DNA of 64,000 nucleotides from Mycobacterium sp. 852002-51961_SCH5331710. Its GTDB lineage: Bacteria; Actinomycetota; Actinomycetes; Mycobacteriales; Mycobacteriaceae. Location: contig NZ_LZSQ01000123.1 of the NCBI RefSeq assembly GCF_001665535.1, positions 248,001-312,000 of the forward strand. Direction: 5' to 3'. A program made the position numbers and the translations under genes. Positions 24,223 to 33,510 of the stretch are shown here, in pieces; positions within the stretch are counted from its first letter, which is position 1, and the number at the start of each line of letters is the position of its first letter. Below the pieces are notes generated by a model, which worked only from the letters and a program-made list of their open reading frames with translations, was not told where the DNA came from and ran no database searches.

Positions 24223-26576
24223 GCGGGGCGCCGGCGCACCGGCTCGCGCCCGGGCGGTTGCGCGGGCGTCGGCAGCAGCGGTTTGCACCAGCGAACCGGC
24301 ACGGTGGTGGGTTCCCGCGCCGCGAGCTGCAGCTCCTCGCCGCCATGGCGGATCAGCAGCTCACCCTCCGGACCGTCGCGCAGCGTGTAGGTGACGTCGT
24401 CGTGGGTCGCATCGACGGTGAGCCGGAAGTTCCTCCAGCGCAACCGGAATCGAAGCCGGGAGATCCCGTCGGGCAGCCGGGGGTTGAGCTCGAGCACACC
24501 TTCGTCGTCGCGCAGGCCGCCGAACCCGGCCACCAGCGCGGCCCACGCCCCGGCCAGCGATGCCATGTGCAACCCGTCGCGGGTGTTGTGGTGCAGGTCG
24601 CGCAGATCGATCATCGCCGCCTCGTAGGCGTAGTCGTGCGCGAGCTCGAGATGGCCGACCTCGGCGCACATCACCGCCTGCGTGCACGCCGACAGCGACG
24701 AGTCCCGGGTGGTGCGTCGTTCGTAGTAGTCGACGTTGCGGGCCTTCTGTTCGGCGGTGAACGCGTGGCCCTGCCAATGCATGGCGAGCACCAGGTCGGC
24801 CTGTTTGACCACCTGCGCCGGGTAGAGCCGGACGTACGGTTCGTTCAGCAGCAGCGGGTAGACCGTGTTGGCGTGAAAGTCCCACTCCCGCAGCGTCGTG
24901 AAGCCCTCGCACTGAGGATGTACGCCGAGTTCCTCGTCGAACGGGATGTTGGCGCTGTCGGCGGCGTGACGCCACGCGGCCATCTCCTCGGTCGAGACGC
25001 CGGCCGCCTGGGCGGCTTCGACATTGCGCGCGCAGGCGTCGGCGGCCGCCCGAAGATTGGCCGCCGCCATCAGATTCGTGAACACGTTGTCGCGCACGAT
25101 CGCGGTGTACTCGTCGGGTCCCGTCACGCCGTCGACATGCCACACGCCGTGGCGATCGTGGTGACCGAGCGATGCCCACAGCCGCGCGGTGTCGATGAGC
25201 ACGTGCAGCCCGCACTCCGCTTCGAGCGAGTGGTCGCCCGTGACGATGCGGTATCGCTCGAACGCCATGGCGATGGTGGCGTTGACGTGGAACGCCGCAG
25301 TGCCCGCCGGCCAGTAGGCCGAACACTCCTCGCCGCGGATCGTCCGCCAGGGGTATGCCGCGCCGTCCAGATCCAGCTGCGTCGCGCGCTCCCTGGCCAT
25401 AGGCAGGATCGATGCGCGCCAACGCAATGCGTCGGCCGCCGCCGACGGATGGGTGTAGGTCAGCACCGGCAGCACGAACCCCTCGGTGTCCCAGAAGGCG
25501 TGGCCGTCGTAGCCCGTTCCGGTCAGGCCCTTGCCGGGTATCGCACGGCGTTCGGCACGCGCGCTGGCCTGCAGGACGTGGAAGAGCCCGAACCGGACCG
25601 CCTGCTGGCAGTCGGGGTCACCCTCCACCTCGACGTCCGCACCGTCCCAGAAGTCGTCGAGGTACGCCCGTTGGGCGTCGAGCAGACCCTGCCAGCCGGT
25701 GTAGCGCGCGCTGCTGAGCGCCGCGGCCGCCTGGTCGCGCAGCGCCGGGCGTGAGCGCAGGCTCGACCATCCGTATGCGAGGTACTTGACGATTCGCAGT
25801 TGCTGGCCGGGACGCAGCCCACAGATGATCGTCGTGTTGGCCCAGTCACCGCCGGCGCCGGTGTCGACCTCGACGCGGCCGGGGACCTCGATGTCGTGGT
25901 CCATGGCCGCGGCCATCGTCAGATTGCTGCCGCGGGTGCGGTGCAGCAGGATCGCGCCGTGTTCGGAATGTTCGTGCTGCACGGGCTCCAACGGCTTCTC
26001 GAGCACGGTGGACACCCGTGGGTCCTTCGCCGACGGCGGCAACTCCTCGTTCGCCACCAGTTCCGATTGCACGGTGACACGCACGAATTCGTCTTGGGCC
26101 TCGACGACGTACTCGATGGCCGCGGCGCTGCGCTGCGCGAGCGAGACGACGCGGGTGGAGACGACCTTGATCTTCTTGCCCGCCGGTGAACGCCAGCAGG
26201 CGGTGCGCTTGAGCGTGCCCGCCCGCAGATCGAGAACGCGTTCGTGGTCGAGCAATTCGCCGTAGCGGACGTCGAACGGTTCGTCATCGACCAACAGCCG
26301 GATCAACTTGCCGTTGGTGACGTTGACGACCGTCTGGCCGTCTTCCGGATAGCCGTATCCCGCTTCGGCGTACGGCAGCGGACGAACCTCGTAGAACGAA
26401 TTCAGGTAGGTGCCGGGCAGGCCGTGCGGTTCGCCTTCGTCGAGATTTCCGCGCATGCCGATGTGGCCGTTGGACAATGCGAACAACGACTCCGACTGGG
26501 CCAGGACGCTGAGGTCGAGCGATCTCTCGCGGACCTGCCACGGCTCCACGGGGTAGATCTCGTCGTGCAGGCTCAC
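24219..26576 (-). CDS. Glycoside hydrolase family 65 protein (Rv3401-like)
   Basis: A 785-residue GH65 enzyme, a family of maltose, trehalose and kojibiose phosphorylases and acid trehalases. The general acid glutamate is Glu489 in GVTGPDEYTA; the domain order is N-terminal beta-sandwich, (alpha/alpha)6 barrel, C-terminal beta-sheet. The next gene upstream is beta-phosphoglucomutase, whose substrate is the beta-glucose-1-phosphate released by inverting GH65 phosphorylases, so phosphorolysis is likely. GTG start at 26576 overlaps the mutase stop as GTGA. The 3' end overlaps the convergent tautomerase by four bases. Confidence 0.9.
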   Translation of the reverse strand: MSLHDEIYPVEPWQVRERSLDLSVLAQSESLFALSNGHIGMRGNLDEGEPHGLPGTYLNSFYEVRPLPYAEAGYGYPEDGQTVVNVTNGKLIRLLVDDEPFDVRYGELLDHERVLDLRAGTLKRTACWRSPAGKKIKVVSTRVVSLAQRSAAAIEYVVEAQDEFVRVTVQSELVANEELPPSAKDPRVSTVLEKPLEPVQHEHSEHGAILLHRTRGSNLTMAAAMDHDIEVPGRVEVDTGAGGDWANTTIICGLRPGQQLRIVKYLAYGWSSLRSRPALRDQAAAALSSARYTGWQGLLDAQRAYLDDFWDGADVEVEGDPDCQQAVRFGLFHVLQASARAERRAIPGKGLTGTGYDGHAFWDTEGFVLPVLTYTHPSAAADALRWRASILPMARERATQLDLDGAAYPWRTIRGEECSAYWPAGTAAFHVNATIAMAFERYRIVTGDHSLEAECGLHVLIDTARLWASLGHHDRHGVWHVDGVTGPDEYTAIVRDNVFTNLMAAANLRAAADACARNVEAAQAAGVSTEEMAAWRHAADSANIPFDEELGVHPQCEGFTTLREWDFHANTVYPLLLNEPYVRLYPAQVVKQADLVLAMHWQGHAFTAEQKARNVDYYERRTTRDSSLSACTQAVMCAEVGHLELAHDYAYEAAMIDLRDLHHNTRDGLHMASLAGAWAALVAGFGGLRDDEGVLELNPRLPDGISRLRFRLRWRNFRLTVDATHDDVTYTLRDGPEGELLIRHGGEELQLAAREPTTVPVRWCKPLLPTPAQPPGREPVRRRPA

Positions 26577-27328
26577 GTCAGGAGCTCCGCGAGATCGGAC
26601 ACCACGATGTCAGCGCCGCTGCGCCGCAACGCTTCCGCCTGGCCGACCCGGTCGACACCGACCACCACGCCGAAGCGTCCGGCGCGGCCCGCCTCCACGC
26701 CGGAGAGCGCGTCCTCGAAAACGGCGCCCTGCTCGGGTTCGATACCGAGAAGTTGCGCGGCGCGCAGGAACGAGTCGGGTGCGGGTTTTCCGGCGATGTT
26801 CTCCTCACGCAACACGACACCGTCCACGCGGTGTTGGACGAATCGCGCAAGGCCGGTCAGCTCGAGAACTTCGCGGGTGTTGGCACTCGACGACACGACC
26901 GCAATGCCCAGACCCGCGTCGGCGGCAGCCTGCAGATAGCGGCGCGAGCCCTCGAACACCTTCACCCCGTCGGTCCGCAGGATCTGTTGGAACATATCGT
27001 TCTTCGCGTTCCCCAGGCCGTGCACGGTTTCGTTCGTCGGCGGGTCGTCGGGGCCGCCGTCGGGCAACTCGATGCTCCGGCTGGCCAGAAACGATCGAAC
27101 CCCGTCCTCGCGCTTCTTGCCGTCCACGTAATTCAGGTAATCGGTCTGCATGTCGAACGGCGTGAACGCCTCGCCGGTGCGCTCCGCGCGTCGTCGCAGG
27201 AAGTCGTCGAACATCGCCTTCCACGCCTTCTTGTGCACGCTCGCGGTGTCCGTCAGCACGCCGTCGAGGTCGAACAGCGCAGCGCGGATCCCGTCGGGTA
27301 GACCCAACTCTCCGGTTCCAGGCACCAA
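26573..27328 (-). CDS. HAD-family beta-phosphoglucomutase
   Basis: Haloacid dehalogenase-type phosphatase/mutase of 251 residues that converts beta-glucose-1-phosphate to glucose-6-phosphate. The nucleophile motif FDLDGVLTDTA is at about residues 19-29, motif II is VVSSSAN, the lysine is in AGKPAPDSF, and the acidic motif IV is FEDALSGVEAGRAG. It is translated just before the GH65 gene and overlaps it by four bases, as Rv3400-Rv3401 do in M. tuberculosis. Confidence 0.9.
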   Translation of the reverse strand: MVPGTGELGLPDGIRAALFDLDGVLTDTASVHKKAWKAMFDDFLRRRAERTGEAFTPFDMQTDYLNYVDGKKREDGVRSFLASRSIELPDGGPDDPPTNETVHGLGNAKNDMFQQILRTDGVKVFEGSRRYLQAAADAGLGIAVVSSSANTREVLELTGLARFVQHRVDGVVLREENIAGKPAPDSFLRAAQLLGIEPEQGAVFEDALSGVEAGRAGRFGVVVGVDRVGQAEALRRSGADIVVSDLAELLT

Positions 27329-27395
27329 TCACCCATTCCCGTTATCGCGCGCAGACATACCTGCGCATCGAAGAACTTATCGCAGCGATTTGAAA

Positions 27396-27427
27396 TTGAC
27401 GCAGACAGCAAACAATTGCCATATATT
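27396..27427 (+). promoter_or_regulatory. Candidate promoter of the dispanin-DUF2752 pair
   Basis: TTGACG at 27396-27401 and an AT run CATATATT at 27420-27427, giving an 18-20 base spacer depending on the hexamer chosen. It would start about 45 bases before the ATG at 27475. It lies in the 146-base gap between divergent genes. Confidence 0.5.
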
Positions 27428-27474
27428 GAGCGGGCTTGTCGTTCGACAGGGTGCTACTCGAGAAAAGGGACCCC

Positions 27475-27795
27475 ATGACCTATCCGCCTCAACCTCCGCC
27501 GCCACCGCCTCAGGGTTATGGTCCGCCGCCAGGGGGTGTTCCGGCCCAGCAGCCCGACAGCAACCTCGTATGGGGAATCCTCGTTACGGTGTTGTGCTGC
27601 TTGCCGTTTGGCATCGTGTCGATCATCAACGCCAGCAAGGTCTCCGGACTGTGGCAGTCGGGCCAGTATGCGCAGGCGCAGAAGGCTTCCGACGATGCGA
27701 AGAAGTGGGCGATCTGGGGTGCGATCGCCGGTGTGATCGTCATCGTCATCTATCTCATCATCGGGGTCGCGGGCGGCGGCCTGGCCAACATGTGA
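27475..27795 (+). CDS. CD225/dispanin-family small membrane protein
   Basis: A 106-residue protein. The first 30 residues are Pro/Gly/Gln-rich and unstructured; two membrane helices at about 35-56 and 82-103 flank the conserved loop CCLPFGIVSIINASKVSGLW followed by QAQKASDDAKKWA, which is the dispanin (interferon-induced transmembrane-like) signature. ATG lies behind AAAAGGGA. The stop TGA overlaps the next start by one base. Bacterial dispanins have no settled function. Confidence 0.88.
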   Translation: MTYPPQPPPPPPQGYGPPPGGVPAQQPDSNLVWGILVTVLCCLPFGIVSIINASKVSGLWQSGQYAQAQKASDDAKKWAIWGAIAGVIVIVIYLIIGVAGGGLANM

Positions 27796-28214
27796 TGTCG
27801 CATGTGACTTCCGTTCGCTCGCTCACCGCGCCGCTGGCGGTCGCCGCCGCCGCGGTGGGCGGGTGCGCGGCCATCTGGCTGGCCGACCCGACCGTGCCCG
27901 GGGGCATCCTGCCCGTTTGCCCGACCAAGGCGTTGCTCGGCATCGACTGTCCCGGCTGCGGCAGCCTGCGGATGATCTACTCGCTGCTGCATCTCGACGT
28001 GGCGGCGGCGGTCCGGTTCAACGCGCTCGCGGTGATCGCGTCGATGCTTCTGCTCTGGGCGTACGGGGCTTGGGTCTTCGGCTCGGTGGCGGGTAGGCGG
28101 GTAACCAGTTGGCAGCATCTGCGGTGGTCGGCTCCGGTGGCCGTGGCGGTGACCGTGGTGTGGTTCGTGCTGCGCAACTTGCCGTTTGAGCCGTTCACCG
28201 CGCTGCACGTGTGA
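27795..28214 (+). CDS. DUF2752 membrane protein
   Basis: A 139-residue membrane protein with about three transmembrane segments. The family signature is CPTKALLGIDCPGCGSLRM, with three cysteines arranged CPx8CPGC that could bind a metal or form a redox site on the outer side. The start ATG at 27795 shares one base with the upstream stop (TGATG), so translation is coupled to the dispanin. Followed by guaA after 28 bases. Function unknown. Confidence 0.85.
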   Translation: MSHVTSVRSLTAPLAVAAAAVGGCAAIWLADPTVPGGILPVCPTKALLGIDCPGCGSLRMIYSLLHLDVAAAVRFNALAVIASMLLLWAYGAWVFGSVAGRRVTSWQHLRWSAPVAVAVTVVWFVLRNLPFEPFTALHV

Positions 28215-28242
28215 CGTCGGCTCGGCCAACTAGACTGACCGC

Positions 28243-29802
<1,560 letters not shown>

Positions 29803-29843
29803 TTCTCCTCTCGTTTCTCCGCCTCTGAATCGACCGAACCCGC

Positions 29844-29895
29844 TTGACGCTGTCGGTGGGTGGGTGTTTACTCAGCGTATCGAACACACGTTCGA
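29844..29895 (+). promoter_or_regulatory. SOS promoter with LexA box before imuA'-imuB
   Basis: TCGAAC-ACAC-GTTCGA at 29880-29895 is a perfect palindromic mycobacterial LexA box. A TTGACG at 29844-29849 with TTTACT 17 bases on (29867-29872) is a plausible promoter, putting the LexA box at or just after the transcription start, suited for repression. The imuA' GTG begins 36 bases downstream. Confidence 0.9.
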
Positions 29896-29931
29896 AAAAC
29901 TAGTGAGTCAGACGATGCAGGAGGTGCTGTT

Positions 29932-30606
29932 GTGACAGCTGCCGTGAGCCTGGATCAGCGTCAGCTTACCCGCGCTGAACAGGTGGAACACCTGCGTCGC
30001 AAGATTGCGGCGGTATCCAGCAAGGTGGGCGCGGGCCGACGCGGAGCCGCTTCGAACACCGAGCCGCTTCCGGACTCGGAAACTTTGCTGCCGATGCCCG
30101 AATCGCTGGACGGACCGCTCCCCGCGCCGTTGCCGCGCGGGTCGGTGGCGGTGGTGTCGGGTGCCCGGTCGCTGTCGTTGAGCATGGTCGCGGCGGTGAC
30201 GGCGCAGGGCGGCCACGCCGCGATCGTCGGCCAGCCCGACGTCGGCCTGCTGGCGACCGTGGAGATGGGCGCCGACCTGAGCCGGATCGCGGTCATCCCC
30301 GAACCGGGCGCCGATCCGGTCGAGGTCGCCGCCGTGCTGATGGACGGGATGGATCTGGTGGTGCTCGGCCTGGGTGGGCGGTCGGTGCCTGTCACCCGCG
30401 CGCGGGCGATAGTGGCGCGGGCCCGTCAGAAGGGCTGCACGCTGCTGGTCACCGACGGCGACTGGCAGGGAGCGTCGGCCCGGCTGGAGGCCTCGGTGTG
30501 TGGCTACGAGATCACGGGGCAGGGACGTCCGGGGTTCGGCCGCATCAGCCGGGTCCGACTGGCCACTCGGGCCAGGGGGCGGTCCGTCCGTGCGGTAGGC
30601 GGATGA
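29932..30606 (+). CDS. imuA': Mutasome accessory protein ImuA'
   Basis: Damage-inducible RecA-fold relative that works with ImuB and DnaE2 in mutagenic repair. The 224-residue product has a disordered N-terminus, the core strand PRGSVAVVSGARSLSLSMVAAVTAQG in the position of a RecA Walker A but without the GKT signature, and a basic C-terminus. GTG at 29932 follows AGGAGG by 7 bases; an open frame to 29860 runs through the LexA box and is rejected. The stop abuts imuB directly. Confidence 0.9.
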   Translation: MTAAVSLDQRQLTRAEQVEHLRRKIAAVSSKVGAGRRGAASNTEPLPDSETLLPMPESLDGPLPAPLPRGSVAVVSGARSLSLSMVAAVTAQGGHAAIVGQPDVGLLATVEMGADLSRIAVIPEPGADPVEVAAVLMDGMDLVVLGLGGRSVPVTRARAIVARARQKGCTLLVTDGDWQGASARLEASVCGYEITGQGRPGFGRISRVRLATRARGRSVRAVGG

Positions 30607-32196
30607 GTGTCGCGCGTTCTTGCCATCTGGTGCATGGACTGGCCGGCCGTCGCCGCGGCGGCCGCCGCCGATCTGCCGTCCACCGCCCCGATCGCGGTGA
30701 CCCTGGCAAACCGGGTCATCGCCTGTTCGGCATCGGCCCGGGCGGTGGGGGTGCGACGCGGGTTGCGGCGTCGGGAAGCGCAGGCGCGGTGCCCGGAACT
30801 GCATGTGGTCACCGCCGACCCGGCGCGTGACGCCCGCCATTTCGAGAACGTGACGATCGCGGTGGATGACCTGGTGCCGCGCGCCGAGGTGTTGCGGCCG
30901 GGCCTGCTGGTGCTTCCGGTCCGAGGCGCGGCCCGGTACTTCGGATCCGAAGAAGCCGCCGCCGAGCGGTTGGTCGATGCGGTGGCCGCTGCCGGCGCCG
31001 AATGCCAGGTGGGGGTCGCCGACCAGTTGCCCACCGCGGTCTTCGCTGCGCGCGCAGGGCGGATCGTCGAGCCCGGACAGGACGCGGTGTTCCTGTCGGC
31101 GTTGTCGATCCGTCAGCTGGCCACCGAACCGAGCCTGGCCGCACCCGGTCGAGAGGATCTGGCAGACCTGCTGTGGCGCATGGGGATTCGCAACATCGGG
31201 CAGTTCGCTGCGCTGTCCCGCAGTGATGTGGCCTCGCGGTTCGGCGCCGACGCGGTGGCCGCGCACCAGTTCGCCCGCGGTGAGCCCACCCGTGGTCCGT
31301 CGGGCCGGGACCCCGAGGCCGAACTCGACGCCGTCATGGACTGTGATCCGCCGATCGACCGGGTGGACGCCGCGGCCTTCGCGGGCCGGTCGCTGGCCGC
31401 CAACCTGCACCGCACCCTGGCCGCGTCCGGTGTGGGCTGCACGCGGCTGGCCATCCACGCCCGCACCGCCAATGGTGAAGAGCTGGAACGGGTTTGGCGC
31501 TGCGCCGAACCGCTGACCGAGGACGCCACCGCCGACCGGGTGCGTTGGCAGCTCGACGGCTGGCTGAACAGGCGCAACCCGAACGACAGGCCCACCGCGC
31601 CCATCACGGTGATCCGATTGCGCCCGGTGGAGGTGGTGTCGGCCGAGGCGCTGCAGCTGCCGCTGTGGGGTGGGGTGGGCGAAGAGGATCGGCTGCGGGC
31701 CCGTCGCGCACTGGTGCGCGTGCAGGGTCTGCTCGGACCGGAGGCGGTGCAGGTGCCGGTGCTCAGCGGCGGCCGGGGGCCCGCCGAACGCATCACGCTC
31801 ACTCCACTGGGCGATGAGCCGGTGCCGCGCGCCGATCCCCGTCAGCCGTGGCCCGGTCAACTGCCCGAACCGTCGCCGACCGTGCTGCTCGACGATCCGG
31901 TCGAGTTGTTCGACGCCGACGGCCGTCCGGTGCGAGTGACCGCACGCGGCCTGTTCTCCACTGACCCGGCGCGGTTGGACACACCGGGCAAGGTGGTCAA
32001 GGCAGGCAGATTGGCCTGGTGGGCGGGACCCTGGCCGGTCGACGAGCGGTGGTGGGATCCGGAAGGCAGCAAGGCGGGCCGCACCGCCCGCGCACAGGTG
32101 CTGCTCGACGGGTCCTCGCGTGACGCCCGGCCGGGGCAGGCCCTGCTGCTGTGTTACCGCCAGCGCCGGTGGTACGTCGAAGGGATTTATGAATGA
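30607..32196 (+). CDS. imuB: Inactive Y-family polymerase ImuB
   Basis: A 529-residue Y-family DNA polymerase homologue that bridges DnaE2 to the sliding clamp. The fold is kept (WCMDWPAV at the N-terminus, fingers, then helix-hairpin-helix region ADLLWRMGIRNIGQFAALSR), but the acidic SIDE-type catalytic motif is replaced by a PRAEVLRPGLLVLPV stretch, so catalysis is not expected. A clamp-binding QLPLWG segment is visible near residue 350. GTG start follows the imuA' stop without a gap. Confidence 0.92.
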   Translation: MSRVLAIWCMDWPAVAAAAAADLPSTAPIAVTLANRVIACSASARAVGVRRGLRRREAQARCPELHVVTADPARDARHFENVTIAVDDLVPRAEVLRPGLLVLPVRGAARYFGSEEAAAERLVDAVAAAGAECQVGVADQLPTAVFAARAGRIVEPGQDAVFLSALSIRQLATEPSLAAPGREDLADLLWRMGIRNIGQFAALSRSDVASRFGADAVAAHQFARGEPTRGPSGRDPEAELDAVMDCDPPIDRVDAAAFAGRSLAANLHRTLAASGVGCTRLAIHARTANGEELERVWRCAEPLTEDATADRVRWQLDGWLNRRNPNDRPTAPITVIRLRPVEVVSAEALQLPLWGGVGEEDRLRARRALVRVQGLLGPEAVQVPVLSGGRGPAERITLTPLGDEPVPRADPRQPWPGQLPEPSPTVLLDDPVELFDADGRPVRVTARGLFSTDPARLDTPGKVVKAGRLAWWAGPWPVDERWWDPEGSKAGRTARAQVLLDGSSRDARPGQALLLCYRQRRWYVEGIYE

Positions 32197-32225
32197 CGAC
32201 CGCGTGACGGGGTACCCGCACACCA

Positions 32226-32456
32226 ATGACCGCCATACCGCCCGATCCAGAACCGGCCGAAACCCCCGACCTCGAACCCGGTGGTGGAGTGCCGCCAGGG
32301 GCCACACCGCCCGACTCCGATCAGACCTCCGGTGTGGGTGCCGTCGAATCCCGGCCGCGGCGCCGGTGGACTCCGACGGCCGTGGTCAGCGTCATCGCGG
32401 TCGCGATCTTCCTGCTGTTGTTCCTGGCCGTCGTTGTCGGCGTGTTCTTCACCTGA
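32226..32456 (+). CDS. Small membrane protein, DUF6480-like
   Basis: A 76-residue protein. The Pro/Glu-rich N-terminus (PDPEPAETPDLEPGGGVPPG) matches what I know of the DUF6480 family, followed by a basic RPRRR and one transmembrane helix at about residues 50-74. It sits 30 bases after imuB and overlaps the convergent iunH end by eight bases. Function unknown; it could share the SOS transcript. Confidence 0.7.
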   Translation: MTAIPPDPEPAETPDLEPGGGVPPGATPPDSDQTSGVGAVESRPRRRWTPTAVVSVIAVAIFLLLFLAVVVGVFFT

Positions 32457-33486
32457 CCGTCGCGGCGAACGCGCCGACGCGCGCGATGAACCGGTCGAAG
32501 AACCCGGCGGGATCGACGTCAACACCGATGAGTGCGTTGGGTTCCCGTCCCCAGCGGTTGCTCCAGTCCGCGATGGTCATGCCGCGCGTCAGCGTGCCCG
32601 TGAGCTCGACGTCGACGGTGGTCGCCCGGTAGCTGACGAGGCCGGGATCGAGTGCCACCGCCGCGGCCAGCGGGTCGTGCAGGTGCGCGAGATAGCCCTC
32701 GCCCTGGTCGAAGTGGAACTCGAAGTAGAACCGCATGGCGTCCTCGAGGACCGCGATGAGCGGGTTGTCCGACGCCGATCGGGTGCCGCGGTCGTCGGAG
32801 ACGCTCATCGCCACCGATGTCGCGCCGGCCTCCTCCGCGAGCCGGTTCAACAGCGCGGGTGTCATCGCGATGTGTTCGGTCAGGTTCAGGCCCAACACGA
32901 TCGGCAGGTGTGCGGGCTTCTCGTCACCCCACGCGGCGGCCCAGTTGGCGAACACCTCGGCCGCGGCTTCGGGGTCCACGCTGATGTTCCACTCGGCGAC
33001 CGGGGTCGTGTTGCCGCGGTAGTCGAACGCGCCGCCCATGATCACCAGTCGACGCAGCAGTGTGGGGAGCGCCGGTTCGGCGCGAAGCGCCAGCGCCAGG
33101 TTGGTCAGCGGTCCGGTGGCCACCGCGATCAGTTCGCCGGGGAACGCTCGAGCGGTGCGCACCCAAGCCTCGGCGGCGTCGTATTCGGTGAGCCGTCGCC
33201 CGGATGCAGGCAACTGGGCATACCCCATGCCCTCGGGACCGTGGGTGTCCTCGGCGGTGCGCAGCGGTGAACTGACCGGCTGCTCGGATCCTTTCGACAC
33301 CGGGATCTCCGGCATCCGGCACAGATCCAACAGGCCGAGGTTGTTGCGGCAAACCTGTTGCACCGGAACGTTTCCCGCTGTCGACGCAATCCCGACCACG
33401 TTCGCGTCCTCGCTGGCGAACAGGTAGGCCAGCGCCATGGCGTCATCGACACCGGTGTCGACGTCGACGAAGACGGGCTGAGTCAC
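32449..33486 (-). CDS. iunH: Inosine-uridine nucleoside hydrolase
   Basis: Calcium-dependent N-ribohydrolase that splits nucleosides into base and ribose in purine or pyrimidine salvage. The metal-binding aspartate cluster is DVDTGVDDAMAL at residues 8-19; NxS-type and active-site segments ATGPLTNLALAL, MGGAFDYRGNTTPVAEWNISVDPEAA and HLHDPLAAA follow. The 345 residues fit. It corresponds to Rv3393. Substrate preference cannot be read from the sequence. Confidence 0.9.
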   Translation of the reverse strand: MTQPVFVDVDTGVDDAMALAYLFASEDANVVGIASTAGNVPVQQVCRNNLGLLDLCRMPEIPVSKGSEQPVSSPLRTAEDTHGPEGMGYAQLPASGRRLTEYDAAEAWVRTARAFPGELIAVATGPLTNLALALRAEPALPTLLRRLVIMGGAFDYRGNTTPVAEWNISVDPEAAAEVFANWAAAWGDEKPAHLPIVLGLNLTEHIAMTPALLNRLAEEAGATSVAMSVSDDRGTRSASDNPLIAVLEDAMRFYFEFHFDQGEGYLAHLHDPLAAAVALDPGLVSYRATTVDVELTGTLTRGMTIADWSNRWGREPNALIGVDVDPAGFFDRFIARVGAFAATVR

Positions 33487-33510
33487 CTGGCCAACGATAG
33501 GGATCCGCAG

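Noticed and set aside
22141..24288. A 715-codon minus-strand open frame opposite the decarboxylase and tautomerase
   Set aside because: Shadow reading with no recognisable motif; the plus-strand proteins are convincing.
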